Notes: a model not told the origin generated them from the sequence alone. 64,000 bases of DNA from Allomeiothermus silvanus DSM 9946 (GCF_000092125.1 NC_014212.1:888001-952000), one strand, 5' to 3'; shown: positions 7,139 through 16,214, numbered from the stretch's first letter. Numbers and translations are program-made.

Positions 7139-8371
7139 ATGAGCGCACTCGCTGGCCTTCGTGTTCTAGACCTCTCGCGCGTGCTGGCCGGGCCGTACTG
7201 CACCCAGATACTCGCCGATCTGGGGGCTGTGGTGTGGAAAATTGAACCCCCCTGGGGCGACGAAACCCGCAGTTGGGGGCCTCCCTTTATCGAACCTGAC
7301 GGATGTGCCGCTTGGAAGCCGGGGCCGAAAGGGGAGAGTGCGTATTACCTCTCGGTGAACCGGAATAAGAAAAGCCTGGCGATCAACCTGAAAGACCCTC
7401 GAGGGGCCGAACTCGTGCGGCGACTGGCTGAGAGGGCGGATGTGCTGGTGGAGAACTACAAGGTGGGCGACCTGGCCCGCTACGGCTTGGATTACGCGAC
7501 CCTAGCTGCCCTCAACCCGCGGCTTATCTACCTCTCGGTAACCGGTTATGGGCAGACCGGGCCGCGGCGGGGAGAGCCCGGTTACGATGTGGCGGTGCAG
7601 GGGCTTATTGGCATCATGTCGGTGACGGGTGAGCCGGAGGGGCCGCCGATGCGGGTGCCAGTGGCCTGGATCGACCTGATGACCGGGATGAACGGAGCCA
7701 TCGCGGTGCTGGCGGCGCTCTTGGAGCGACAAACCAGCGGCCTGGGGCAGCACATTGATCTGGCCCTTTTTGACGTGGGCCTGGCTGCGATGGCCAATCT
7801 AGCGCAAAGCTATCTCCTCACCGGCGAGCTTCCGGCTCGCTTGGGCAACGACCACCCGCAAATCGTGCCGTACGGGGCGTTTGAGGCCGCCGACGGCTGG
7901 TTTATGCTCACTATCGGCAACGACGAGCAGTACCGCCGGTTTTGTGGGGCCATCGGCCACCTCGAGCTGTGGGAGGATCCCCGCTTCCAGAGCAACCCCA
8001 GCCGGGTCGAGCACCGAACAGAACTCGTCGGGCGGCTCGCAGAAATCTTGCGCACCCGGCCCAGAAACCACTGGCTGAGCCTGCTGCGGGAGGCTGGGGT
8101 TCCCGCTACCCCGGTCAACACCCTGGCCGAAGCCTTTGCCGAGCCACAGACCCAAGCCCGGCGGATGCGGGAGGAGGCCCAGCACCCCACGCTCGGAAGG
8201 ATCCCCCTCCTGGGGAGCCCGCTAGGCCATCTCTCGCGCACCCCCGCCGCGATCCGCCAGGCCCCACCGCTCTTGGGGGCCGATACGCTCGAGGTTTTGC
8301 ACGACGAACTGGGCTTGAGCGAGCCGGAAGTACTCGAGCTGGCCCAAGCCGGGGTACTCAAGCTACCGTAA
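7139..8371 (+). CDS. CaiB/BaiF family CoA transferase
   Basis: A class III CoA transferase of 410 residues, the normal length. Family landmarks are LAGPYCTQILADLGAVVWKIEPPWGD at the N-terminus, SVNRNKKSLAINLKD, and the catalytic Asp in VAWIDLMTGMNG (about residue 177). Such enzymes move CoA between carboxylic acids, for example formyl-, carnitine-, succinyl- or bile-acid-CoA. No partner lyase or dehydrogenase gene is adjacent, so the acid cannot be guessed. The following 120 bp hold a possible promoter and then an IS. Confidence 0.88.
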   Translation: MSALAGLRVLDLSRVLAGPYCTQILADLGAVVWKIEPPWGDETRSWGPPFIEPDGCAAWKPGPKGESAYYLSVNRNKKSLAINLKDPRGAELVRRLAERADVLVENYKVGDLARYGLDYATLAALNPRLIYLSVTGYGQTGPRRGEPGYDVAVQGLIGIMSVTGEPEGPPMRVPVAWIDLMTGMNGAIAVLAALLERQTSGLGQHIDLALFDVGLAAMANLAQSYLLTGELPARLGNDHPQIVPYGAFEAADGWFMLTIGNDEQYRRFCGAIGHLELWEDPRFQSNPSRVEHRTELVGRLAEILRTRPRNHWLSLLREAGVPATPVNTLAEAFAEPQTQARRMREEAQHPTLGRIPLLGSPLGHLSRTPAAIRQAPPLLGADTLEVLHDELGLSEPEVLELAQAGVLKLP

Positions 8372-8430
8372 AGCTCGAGCCCGCCCTTTTGCCGACCGCT
8401 TTAACCTCTCGGCTGAGCTAGGTAATCTTG

Positions 8431-8459
8431 CTGACAAACTGGAAAACCTGGAGTGTTAT
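8431..8459 (+). promoter_or_regulatory. candidate promoter, now separated from downstream operon by an IS
   Basis: CTGACA (8431-8436), a 17-bp spacer and TGTTAT (8454-8459) give a reasonable sigma-A-type promoter (5/6 and 4/6 matches). It points at the osmoprotectant operon but lies 35 bp before the IS insertion point, so it would now have to read through 1.1 kb of IS. Judged by eye only. Confidence 0.4.
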
Positions 8460-8494
8460 GTTGCAGACCTAATGAGCCTCCCACCTTATAGGTC

Positions 8495-9586
8495 TAGGAG
8501 TTACGCAGTTGCAGTTGACTGGACATTCTTCTGTGTGCTAGGAGGAGAGTGCTTAGCCAAGCTTCTCCAAAGGGGGTGATGCCCATGAACCCACCGAAGT
8601 GCGATGACCTGGACTACATCCACTTTCTCATCGCCGCTCAGCGGGTCTTCACCTGTACCGAGGCCGCTCGCTGTAGTCCAAAGGAGAAGAGCCCTCCCGC
8701 CCATGATGCCTTTACCCGCCTGCTGCAAAGACAGCCGCCCGACACGGCGGCGCTGTGGCAGGAGGCCAAGGCCTTCGTGAAGCTCAGGGAGGGGCTGCTG
8801 ATCCTGGACGACACCACCCTGGATAAGCCCTACGCTCGGGACATGGATCTGGTGAGTTACCACTGGAGCGGCAAACACCAAAGGGTGGTTAGGGGCATCG
8901 CCCTCATGACCCTGCTGTGGACGGAGGGGCAGGCCCTGATCCCCTGCGACTTTCGGGTCTACGACAAGCCCCAGGATGGGAAGAGCAAAAACGACCACTT
9001 TCAGACCATGCTCCAGAAAGCGAAGGAGCGGGGGTTTCAGCCGGAATATGTCCTGATGGACAGCTGGTATGCCAGCTTGGAGAACCTCAAGGCCATAGTC
9101 AGCTTTGGCTGGCGGTTTCTGACGCGGCTGAAGGGCAACCGCCTGGTCAACCCGGAGGGGAAGGGAAATGTACCCATCCGTGAGGTGGAAATCCCTGGGG
9201 AGGGGAGGGTGGTTCATCTTCGGGGTTTTGGGTTCGTGAGGGTGTTCCGAACGCTCTCCAAGGACGGGGAGGCGGAGTACTGGGCCACGAACCATCTGGG
9301 GATGAGCGAAGAGAAGCGGGCGGAGTTAGAGCGGCAAGGATGGGGGATCGAAGTGTACCATCGGGGGCTCAAGCAGTGCTGTGGGGTGGAGCGGGCCCAG
9401 GTGAGGAAGGCGGTCTCCATCCTGCGGCACCTCCTCCTGGCTTTGCGGGCCTTCCTCCGGCTGGAGGTCTACCGGCTGCGCAGGGGGGTGAGCTGGTACG
9501 AGGCCAAGGCGTCCATTGTTCGCGAGGCAATACGAAGTTATCTCGCCCATCCCCTCCACATCCTTCAGCCAACTGCGTAAGTCCTA
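8495..9586 (+). mobile_element. IS4/IS701-like insertion sequence, copy A (1092 bp)
   Basis: Ends are set by comparison with copy B (57590-58681). Terminal inverted repeats are 17 bp, TAGGA[G/C]TTACGCAGTTG, with one mismatch. A 5-bp target duplication AGGTC flanks the element at 8490-8494 and 9587-9591. One transposase gene fills it. Its stop codon (9578-9580) lies inside the right inverted repeat. Confidence 0.92.
8549..9580 (+). CDS. IS4/IS701-like DDE transposase, copy A
   Basis: A transposase of up to 343 residues. The presumed catalytic residues are Asp in LLILDDTTLDKPYA (about residue 91), Asp in YVLMDSWYASL (about 170) and Glu in the YREK-like WGIEVYHRGLKQ (about 270), the arrangement of the IS4/IS701 clan. 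GTG 8549 follows AGGAGG closely; ATG 8579 or 8585, after AGGGGGTG, are alternatives. The protein is identical to that of copy B, so the two insertions are recent. It is oriented towards the osmoprotectant operon that starts 40 bp beyond the element. Confidence 0.9.
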   Translation: MLSQASPKGVMPMNPPKCDDLDYIHFLIAAQRVFTCTEAARCSPKEKSPPAHDAFTRLLQRQPPDTAALWQEAKAFVKLREGLLILDDTTLDKPYARDMDLVSYHWSGKHQRVVRGIALMTLLWTEGQALIPCDFRVYDKPQDGKSKNDHFQTMLQKAKERGFQPEYVLMDSWYASLENLKAIVSFGWRFLTRLKGNRLVNPEGKGNVPIREVEIPGEGRVVHLRGFGFVRVFRTLSKDGEAEYWATNHLGMSEEKRAELERQGWGIEVYHRGLKQCCGVERAQVRKAVSILRHLLLALRAFLRLEVYRLRRGVSWYEAKASIVREAIRSYLAHPLHILQPTA

Positions 9587-9626
9587 AGGTCTTTTTGCCA
9601 ACGGGGGCTCGAACCGGGAGGAGAGC

Positions 9627-10529
9627 ATGAATAAAGTATTCGCCTTTTTGGTTGCGCTGGGGATGGGCTTGGCCCTGGCGCAAAAGGGTCCTATCACCAT
9701 CGGTTCCAAGATCGACACCGAGGGGGCGGTGCTGTGCCAGATGACCAAGCTGGTCCTCGAGGCAAACGGTTTTCGGGTCAACGACCGCTGCAGCTTTGGT
9801 CCCACCGCGGTGGTACGCAAGGCCCTCATCTCGGGCGAGATCGACCTCTACCCCGAGTACACCGGTACCGCCGTCACCCAGTTCTTCCCGGGCGAGAAAA
9901 TAGACGCCCGTAATGCCGCCCAGGCTTATGCCAAAGCTAAGGAGCTGGACGCTAAAAACGGTATTGTCTGGTTGGCTGCAGCTCCTGCTAATAACACCTG
10001 GGCCATCGCGGTGCCCAAGGCTTTAGCCGAAAAAGAGAAGCTCAAGACCATCGCTGACTTTGCCCGGTACGTCAACGCGGGCAAGCCGGTGAAGTTGGCG
10101 GCTAGTCAGGAGTTCGTCGATCGCGAGGATGCCCTCAAGGCTTTCGAGAAGGTCTACGGCTTCAAGCTCAAGCCCGAGCAACTGCTCATCCTCCCCGGCG
10201 GTAACACCACCCAAACCGAACAGGCCGCCGCTCGGGGCACCAGTGGGGTTAATGCGGCCATGGCTTACGGTACCGATGGCGGGATCGCGGCCCTCGGCCT
10301 GGTGGCCCTCACCGACCCGCAGGGCGCGGTGGCGGTGTACCAGCCCGCCCTTACCGTGCGCAAGGCCGTAGCCGACAAATACCCGGAGATCGCCCGGCTG
10401 ATGAACCCGGTCTTCGCCGCTCTCAACGAGGCTACCCTCTCGAGCTTGAATGCCCAGGTCGCGGTGAACGGCAAGAACCCGGCCGACGTGGCGCGGGATT
10501 ACCTCAAGAACAAGGGCCTCCTGAAGTAG
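9627..10529 (+). CDS. osmoprotectant ABC transporter substrate-binding protein (OpuCC/OsmF-like)
   Basis: A 300-residue exported binding protein with a signal peptide (KVFAFLVALGMGLALAQ, cleavage near residue 20; no lipobox Cys). It has the OpuAC-type fold: ITIGSKIDTEGAVLCQM, FGPTAVVRKALISGEIDLYPEYTGTA and a C-terminal PVFAALNEATLSSLNAQV. It should bind glycine betaine, choline or carnitine outside the membrane and deliver it to the permeases that follow. GGAGGAGAG precedes the ATG. The IS copy A right end lies 40 bp upstream, so the original promoter has been displaced. Confidence 0.85.
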   Translation: MNKVFAFLVALGMGLALAQKGPITIGSKIDTEGAVLCQMTKLVLEANGFRVNDRCSFGPTAVVRKALISGEIDLYPEYTGTAVTQFFPGEKIDARNAAQAYAKAKELDAKNGIVWLAAAPANNTWAIAVPKALAEKEKLKTIADFARYVNAGKPVKLAASQEFVDREDALKAFEKVYGFKLKPEQLLILPGGNTTQTEQAAARGTSGVNAAMAYGTDGGIAALGLVALTDPQGAVAVYQPALTVRKAVADKYPEIARLMNPVFAALNEATLSSLNAQVAVNGKNPADVARDYLKNKGLLK

Positions 10530-10558
10530 CGAGTAGGGGCTAGCGTAATCTAAAGGGA

Positions 10559-11863
10559 ATGTTCCGGCGCTTGTTCTCGGGCCTCAACCCGGTGGCTTTG
10601 TTGGCTGCGGGGTTGGGCCTTGCGGCGCTCTTTTTGCCTTGGCTGCTGCTCAAGCCGACGCGCATATCGCCCGGGGTGGGTTATGCGGCGTTCGGGCTAG
10701 AGCCACTCTGGGCGGCGGGTATGCTGGTCCTTTGGCTTACGCTGCCCGCTTTCAAGGGTGTCTGGCGCGGGCTGGTCGCGGGGTTGGGATTACTGGTTTG
10801 GGGCGGCCTGATTGCCGCCGGGGCCCAGCGGCTACTCGAAGGGGCCGGGGAGTTCGCCCGGGTTTCCCCTGCTGGGGGGTTTTGGCTAGGCATCCCGGCT
10901 TTCTACCTGGCTTTTTTCGCCGCCTACCGCGAAGCGGGCTGGCGGGCCACCTGGACGGCTCCGGTCGCCTTCGTGGCCCTGCTCCTGATGGGGGTGTTTA
11001 GCCGGCTCGGCCCCTTGGTGGAGCTTGGGGCTTGGCGCTCTCAGTTTGCTACCGAGGTTTGGCGGCACCTGGCCCTGTCCGCAAGCGCTTTGATCCAGGC
11101 CGTGCTGATCGGGGTTCCATTGGGGATTTTGGCCTCTCGGGGGGGTGGGTTTGGCTGGGTGGTGGGGGTAACGGGTTTTCTGCAAACCATCCCATCGTTG
11201 GCGCTCTTCGGTATTTTGTTGGGGCCGCTGGCGTGGCTCTCCAGGGCCCTGAGCCTCGAGGTCGCCCTGGCCATACTGATCGTTGGGGCTTTGCTGGTGC
11301 GCGTATTCCGGGCGGTGGGGAATTGGCTGGTGTTCGCGGTGGCTTTGCCGGTGGGCGTGCTGGGTATGGTGGTGATCGGGACCGTGCTCTTTGGTCTTTT
11401 CGGCCCGGATGCGCTGCGCCTGGCTTTGCATGCGCCGCTCAGCGAAGCCGGGGTACGGGGCATCGGGGCCTCCCCGGCGGTGCTGGCGCTTACCCTATAT
11501 GCGCTCTTGCCCATTGTAGCTGGGACCAGGGCGGGGTTACAGGCCGTTTCCGACGATCTCCGCCAGGCCGGGCGGGGGATGGGGATGAGCGCACGGCAGC
11601 TTCTTTGGCGGGTGGAACTGCCGCTGGCCTTGCCCTTGGTGATGGAGGGGGTGCGTGGGGCTGCCGTGCTTACCATCGGCATCACCACCATCGCCGCCCT
11701 CATCGGGGCGGGCGGCCTGGGCTTCTTTATCCTGCGCGGGGTGGAAGGCGGGGCGCCGGATCTGGTACTGCTGGGGGCCATTCCGGTGATCGTCCTGGCC
11801 CTGCTGGCTGATGGGTTGCTGCGGCAGGTGGGGCGATGGTTGACGCCGCGGGGGGTGCGATGA
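10559..11863 (+). CDS. osmoprotectant ABC transporter permease with long N-terminal membrane region
   Basis: A membrane permease of 434 residues. The C-terminal half is a normal OpuCB-type BPD permease with the EAA loop GMGMSARQLLWRVELPLALP (about residue 340) that contacts the ATPase. The N-terminal 150 residues add about four hydrophobic segments and make it roughly twice the usual size; I infer an extra membrane domain rather than a second permease. The stop overlaps the ATPase start (ATGA). It forms the pore with the second permease at 12987. Confidence 0.85.
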   Translation: MFRRLFSGLNPVALLAAGLGLAALFLPWLLLKPTRISPGVGYAAFGLEPLWAAGMLVLWLTLPAFKGVWRGLVAGLGLLVWGGLIAAGAQRLLEGAGEFARVSPAGGFWLGIPAFYLAFFAAYREAGWRATWTAPVAFVALLLMGVFSRLGPLVELGAWRSQFATEVWRHLALSASALIQAVLIGVPLGILASRGGGFGWVVGVTGFLQTIPSLALFGILLGPLAWLSRALSLEVALAILIVGALLVRVFRAVGNWLVFAVALPVGVLGMVVIGTVLFGLFGPDALRLALHAPLSEAGVRGIGASPAVLALTLYALLPIVAGTRAGLQAVSDDLRQAGRGMGMSARQLLWRVELPLALPLVMEGVRGAAVLTIGITTIAALIGAGGLGFFILRGVEGGAPDLVLLGAIPVIVLALLADGLLRQVGRWLTPRGVR

Positions 11864-12867
11864 TCCGCTTTGAGAACGTCGTCAAGCGCTATGGCGAGGC
11901 CCTGGCCCTGGGGGGGGTCAGCCTCGAGGTGGCGCAGGGCGAGCTGTGCGTGCTGCTAGGGCCTTCGGGGTGCGGCAAGACCACCCTCTTGCGCTTGGTG
12001 AATCGCCTCATCGAACCCAGTGAGGGCCGGATCTTCGTGGGCAACCGGGACGTGATGGACTTGGACCCGGTGGAGCTGCGGCGGGGGATGGGTTACGTCA
12101 TCCAAAGTATTGGGCTTTTTCCCCACATGACCGTGCTCGAGAACGTAGGGGTGGTGCCCAAGCTCCTGGGTTGGCCCAAGGAGAAGCGCGTGGCCCGGGC
12201 CCGCGAGATGTTGGCATTGGTAGGGCTCGAGCCAAAGACCTTCCTCAACCGCTACCCCCGCGAGCTTTCCGGCGGACAAGCCCAGCGGGTGGGGCTGGCG
12301 CGGGCGCTGGCCGCCGACCCGCCGATTTTGCTGATGGACGAACCCTTCGGCGCGGTGGACCCGCCTACCCGCGCCCGGTTGCAAGAGGAGTTCTTGAAGC
12401 TCCAGGCCATGCTGAAAAAAACCATCCTCTTTGTCACCCACGACCTCGAGGAGGCCGTGCGGCTAGCCGACCGCATCTGCTTGATGAACCAGGGTCAGAT
12501 CGAACAGCTGGACCCCCCCGAGCGTCTGCTGACACACCCCCGGACCCCCTTCGTGGAACGATTTTTAGGAGAGAGTCGGGCTTTGCTAGTACTCGAGCTC
12601 CACCACCTTTTCGAACTGCTCCAACCCCTGCCGGGTAGCCTAAGCCAGGACGGCCTGCCGGTCCTCTCGCTCTCCGCCACTGCCCGCGATGCCCTCTCGC
12701 AGATGATCGCCGCCGGGAGCGACCGGGCGCTGGTGCAAAACGAAGCGGGCGAAGTGGTGGGCGAGGTCTGGATGAGCACGGTATTGGCCCTGAGCAAAGG
12801 GGCCCGGTTTAGCGGGGATGGTAGGGGAGGGGCGTTTTTAGGACGACCGCGGGAAGGGGCGGGTTAG
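11860..12867 (+). CDS. osmoprotectant ABC transporter ATPase (ProV/OpuCA-like)
   Basis: A 335-residue ATPase starting at the ATG that overlaps the permease stop; an in-frame ATG at 11836 would add eight residues. It has Walker A GPSGCGKTT, Q-loop YVIQSIGLFPHM, signature LSGGQAQR, Walker B ILLMDEPFGAVD and switch His in LFVTHDLEEAV. The C-terminal 100 residues resemble degenerate CBS-type regulatory domains, which in ProV/OpuA sense ionic strength. It powers uptake of compatible solutes. Confidence 0.88.
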   Translation: MIRFENVVKRYGEALALGGVSLEVAQGELCVLLGPSGCGKTTLLRLVNRLIEPSEGRIFVGNRDVMDLDPVELRRGMGYVIQSIGLFPHMTVLENVGVVPKLLGWPKEKRVARAREMLALVGLEPKTFLNRYPRELSGGQAQRVGLARALAADPPILLMDEPFGAVDPPTRARLQEEFLKLQAMLKKTILFVTHDLEEAVRLADRICLMNQGQIEQLDPPERLLTHPRTPFVERFLGESRALLVLELHHLFELLQPLPGSLSQDGLPVLSLSATARDALSQMIAAGSDRALVQNEAGEVVGEVWMSTVLALSKGARFSGDGRGGAFLGRPREGAG

Positions 12868-12986
12868 GCATCCTGTGGAGAGCTTCGCAGCATGGTCGAG
12901 CGCAGCCATCATGATGCTGTTGTCAGGCTCCAAGATCAGTGGGTGGGCGCTGGGTTTTGCCGAGCCAGGCAAAGGATGATGCTAGC

Positions 12987-13736
12987 GTGAATCAGATCGC
13001 GGCCCCTCGGAATAAGGGAATCTGGCTCTCGCTTGGACTATGGGTGGGGGTACTGGTGCTCTTTGCCCAGCAGGGGCTCTGGCGGACAGTGCTGGGATGG
13101 CTATTCCCCAGCGTACAGACCCCCATTTTCGAGCGGCAGACGCTTTTTAATCTGGCCCTCGAGCACCTGGGCCTCACCTTTGTAGCGGGTGGACTGGTGC
13201 TGGGGGTGGGTCTCCCGCTGGCGGTCTGGGTGAGCCGGTCTCAGGGGGAAGCTTTCCGACCCCTGGTGGAGAATCTGGCCGCGGTGGGGCAGACCTTCCC
13301 GCCTCCGGCGGTACTGGCGCTGGCCCTGCCCTTGTTTGGGTTCGGGGCGCAGGGGGCGGTGCTGGCTCTTTTCATCTACGGGCTCTTGCCGGTGGTGCGC
13401 AACACCCTCGAGGGCCTAGCCGGGCTCCCTCAGGACGTGCTCGAGTCGGCTCGGGGGATGGGCCTCTCGCCGCGCGAGCGGTTGTTCCGGGTCGAGCTTC
13501 CCTTGGCGCTGCCGGTGATCCTCTCCGGGATCCGCACCAGCTTCGTGCTGATCCTGGCCACAGCCACCTTGGCCCCGCTGGTGGGCGGGGGCGGCCTGGG
13601 GGTGCCGATCATCGCTGGGCTAGCGGTTTCCAACCTGGCCTTAGTAGCCCAAGGGGCAGCCGCGGTGGCGATCCTGGCGATCCTCTTAGACTACACTTTC
13701 GCCCAGCTCGAGGCCTTTTTAGCCCCCTGGCGGTGA
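12987..13736 (+). CDS. osmoprotectant ABC transporter permease, second subunit
   Basis: A permease of 249 residues with about six membrane segments and the EAA loop RGMGLSPRERLFRVELPLAL (about residue 155). I start it at GTG 12987 (NQIAAPRNKG), after AAGGATG; GTG/ATG choices upstream would add residues of non-membrane character. It follows the ATPase after 119 bp and is the second pore subunit of the OpuC-type transporter. Confidence 0.82.
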   Translation: MNQIAAPRNKGIWLSLGLWVGVLVLFAQQGLWRTVLGWLFPSVQTPIFERQTLFNLALEHLGLTFVAGGLVLGVGLPLAVWVSRSQGEAFRPLVENLAAVGQTFPPPAVLALALPLFGFGAQGAVLALFIYGLLPVVRNTLEGLAGLPQDVLESARGMGLSPRERLFRVELPLALPVILSGIRTSFVLILATATLAPLVGGGGLGVPIIAGLAVSNLALVAQGAAAVAILAILLDYTFAQLEAFLAPWR

Positions 13737-14070
13737 CCAGCCATCGTAGCAGTCACCTCATGCATGGCCCCCTTTTTGGTCAAGATGGCTATAACGCTGG
13801 TGTAACGCTTGGTCTGCTAGGGTTAGCCTCGAGGCTGCTTCAAGGCTGATTGGCTAGTTGCACCGACATGTCCCGGCCTCATCGGGCGCGGTTTCCAAGT
13901 TGACCCTATTCCTCTACCTCGGGCGATGACGCAAAAGCCACCGTGACCCCTTCCCAGTGCGGGGAAAGGAGGAGCGGTTTACCCAGGATCGGCTCGCCAG
14001 ACGGGTTCTGCCCCTATCTGCCCGAATGGCGAGGAGCGCTTTAGGCGTGGGGCCTGCGGAAAGGAGCTTT
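13737..14070. other. 334-bp intergenic region
   Basis: No protein, RNA or repeat stands out. There is a TTGACC at 13900-13905 without a convincing -10 at 17 bp. This gap must contain the promoter for the ATP-grasp cluster unless that cluster is read from the osmoprotectant operon. An in-frame ATG at 13957 would extend the next protein by 38 residues, but ATG 14071 has the better ribosome site. Confidence 0.4.
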
Positions 14071-16161
14071 ATGGCCAGAGAAAAACCTACCGAAGCTATC
14101 CGCATTGAAAAAGAACGTTCACAGTTCCGCCAGTTGATCGCCAGGAATCCCAACCACTTCGGCAACTTACAAAGCGGTCCCAAGGCCGCCCTTAAGTGGC
14201 AGCCCAACACCAAGTACGAACAGCTCACCTGCTTGGGCTATAACCCCGACCTCGACCAGCTCGAGGCGGTGATCGAGGTCAAGCTTCCGTTTGGCTACGG
14301 GGGCAGCCTTTGCCAGAAGGGCACGTTCGAGTACGTGCGCTTCTTCATCGACTACGGCGGGGGTTGGCAGGATGTAGGGGTAGTGGCCACCCACGTCCAC
14401 GATATTCCCAACGCCAACGACTGTGCTGGAAAGCCTAACAAGCCCCTGACCTACGCGATGAGTCTCAAGCTCGATCCCCACCGCAAGTGCTGCGACACCG
14501 CGGTGATGCCCCGGGTACGGGCTATCCTCTCCTGGGAATGGGTTCCCCCGCCCCTGCCTACCTGGCTTCCCCCCTGGGGAAACGTGCTGGATGAGCACAT
14601 CCAGATCAAGCCCACCAACAAATGGTGGTGCCTGTTTGAGCACGTAGACGTGACGATCTGGGACAAGCTCAAGCTCGACCCGGAGATCCTTAAACAAATC
14701 GTCAAGCCCATCCCCATCCCCGAACCTGACCCACCCCCCTTCGTCGAGCTGGCCAAGCTTTACACCATGCCGGGCGGGGCCCGGGAACTCAAGACCTCGG
14801 TAGAGCCACACCGCTTCGGCTTTAGCGAGCTGCACCAGGTTCTCACTGCCCAGGGTGTTGGCCCGGAACTCATCTCTGGGAAGCTCGAGCAGTGGAAAAA
14901 CCTTGGCCTAGACTGGGCCGCAGCCGTGGATGCCCTTGACAAGACCCAAGGCAACGTCAGCTATGAGGAACTCGACTGCCTAGCCCTAGATACCCACCGT
15001 GAATGGTTGGTCGCCGCCTTTACCATAAAGCGGCCTAGCGGTTACTCAGGGGATCTATGCAGCAAAGGGAGCCTCGAGTACGTGGCTTTCTGGGCTGACT
15101 GGGAAGATACATGCGAGTGGGAATACCTGGGCACGGTGGCGGTGAATGTTCACGATATAGCGAATATTCCTGCAGGGGGGTTGCACTACGCGGCCTTACT
15201 TAAGGTAGACCTCAACCCGCACCGCCGTCCGTGCGCTAAAGCCAAACCCTCCAGGGTGCGGGCGGTGCTCTCTTGGGCTACTCCGCCCTCCACTACTGAC
15301 CCCGACGCCGTACCTTACTGGGGCAATCGCCGCGATACGCACGTGCAAATCCGTCCGGGCCAGCCCGGCATTAACCTCTACCGCATCGGCGGGATCGTGG
15401 TTACCGATATTGACGGCTCGAGCGGCCTGACCCTGCCCAGTGCGACCTTCGAAAACGGCTTTGCTCCCGACGCGCTGGGTCGCCCCTGCCCGTTCGCGGG
15501 CCGGGTGGTGGTCACCGGGCCGGCCTACCCCGGCATGTATTACCGCGTACAGGTGCGGCGGCAGAACCCGCTCACCCTGGCCTGGGAATCTTGGGCCAAC
15601 GTCACCACTACCTTGAACCTGGTGAGCCCTTCCCTGGTTCCCTTCAGCAACGCTGAGGTCATGAATGGTTTCTTCCTCTACGCCCCGGACATCGACAACC
15701 GCTTGGCTTGGTGGGACACCGCCGGGGACGAGCTATGGGAACTCCGGTTGCAGCGGGCCACTGCTCCCAACGATGCCTCTATCGTAGACGAGGAGACCCA
15801 CCGGGTCCAGCTCGACAACACCTGGCCCGAGGCGGACATCAACATCGACTCCGGCGGCAACTGCAAGGACTTTACCCAGGGTGTGACGCTCACCGGCCAC
15901 TTCGTGGCCCGCGACAAGTACTTTGGCTCCTACAGCCTGGGCACGCTCCCCTTTGCGGCCCCCGCGGGGCAGCCGGTGCCCTCCGGTGGAACCAGCCAGA
16001 CCGCTGTGGCCCCCGGCGACCCCTGGTCGCTCAACACCACCGGGATGCAGCCTTGCGGCTACGTGATGATCGTGAATGTTTGGGACCGAGCCATTGTCAA
16101 TAGTGCCTCAGTGGGCCACCAAAGCTCCAAGGCGGTGGGGTTCTGCTTACGGGAGAAATAA
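14071..16161 (+). CDS. large duplicated-domain protein of unknown function (ATP-grasp cluster)
   Basis: A 696-residue protein with no signal peptide or membrane helix; I do not recognise it. Two homologous blocks are visible, about residues 49-182 and 296-430. Each runs from a YE[QE]L[TD]CL start through GY[GS]G[SD]LC[QS]KG, an FEYV/LEYV strand, V[NT]HVHDI / VNVHDI, L[KD]xDPHR / LNPHR, a Cys near the end, VRA[IV]LSW, WGN and H[IV]QI[KR]P. Cys and His pairs recur at equivalent places, suggesting metal sites or disulfides. The last 270 residues are beta-rich with further Cys (DALGRPCPF, MQPCGYVM, KAVGFCLRE). AAGGAG precedes ATG 14071. It is the first gene of a cluster with two ATP-grasp proteins and may be their substrate or partner. 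Confidence 0.75.
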   Translation: MAREKPTEAIRIEKERSQFRQLIARNPNHFGNLQSGPKAALKWQPNTKYEQLTCLGYNPDLDQLEAVIEVKLPFGYGGSLCQKGTFEYVRFFIDYGGGWQDVGVVATHVHDIPNANDCAGKPNKPLTYAMSLKLDPHRKCCDTAVMPRVRAILSWEWVPPPLPTWLPPWGNVLDEHIQIKPTNKWWCLFEHVDVTIWDKLKLDPEILKQIVKPIPIPEPDPPPFVELAKLYTMPGGARELKTSVEPHRFGFSELHQVLTAQGVGPELISGKLEQWKNLGLDWAAAVDALDKTQGNVSYEELDCLALDTHREWLVAAFTIKRPSGYSGDLCSKGSLEYVAFWADWEDTCEWEYLGTVAVNVHDIANIPAGGLHYAALLKVDLNPHRRPCAKAKPSRVRAVLSWATPPSTTDPDAVPYWGNRRDTHVQIRPGQPGINLYRIGGIVVTDIDGSSGLTLPSATFENGFAPDALGRPCPFAGRVVVTGPAYPGMYYRVQVRRQNPLTLAWESWANVTTTLNLVSPSLVPFSNAEVMNGFFLYAPDIDNRLAWWDTAGDELWELRLQRATAPNDASIVDEETHRVQLDNTWPEADINIDSGGNCKDFTQGVTLTGHFVARDKYFGSYSLGTLPFAAPAGQPVPSGGTSQTAVAPGDPWSLNTTGMQPCGYVMIVNVWDRAIVNSASVGHQSSKAVGFCLREK

Positions 16162-16169
16162 GCGTGCAA

Positions 16170-16195
16170 GGGGACGGTGAGCGTTCACCGTCCCC
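16170..16195 (+). promoter_or_regulatory. intercistronic hairpin in the ATP-grasp cluster
   Basis: GGGGACGGTGA (16170-16180), loop GCGT, TCACCGTCCCC (16185-16195): a perfect 11-bp stem nine bases after the stop of the large protein gene and 19 bases before the first ATP-grasp ATG. No T-run follows, so it is more likely a processing/stability stem or partial attenuator than a full terminator. It would favour the first cistron over the ligases. Confidence 0.65.
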
Positions 16196-16214
16196 CACAA
16201 AGCATGGAGAGAGC

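Noticed and set aside
8501-9295. Minus-strand frame inside the IS4/IS701-like element (also in copy B)
   Set aside because: Present in both copies only because the DNA is identical; antisense to the transposase and without motifs.
13900-13928. TTGACC with GCGATG at 17 bp as promoter of the ATP-grasp cluster
   Set aside because: The -10 matches the consensus at one position only; too weak to report as a promoter.
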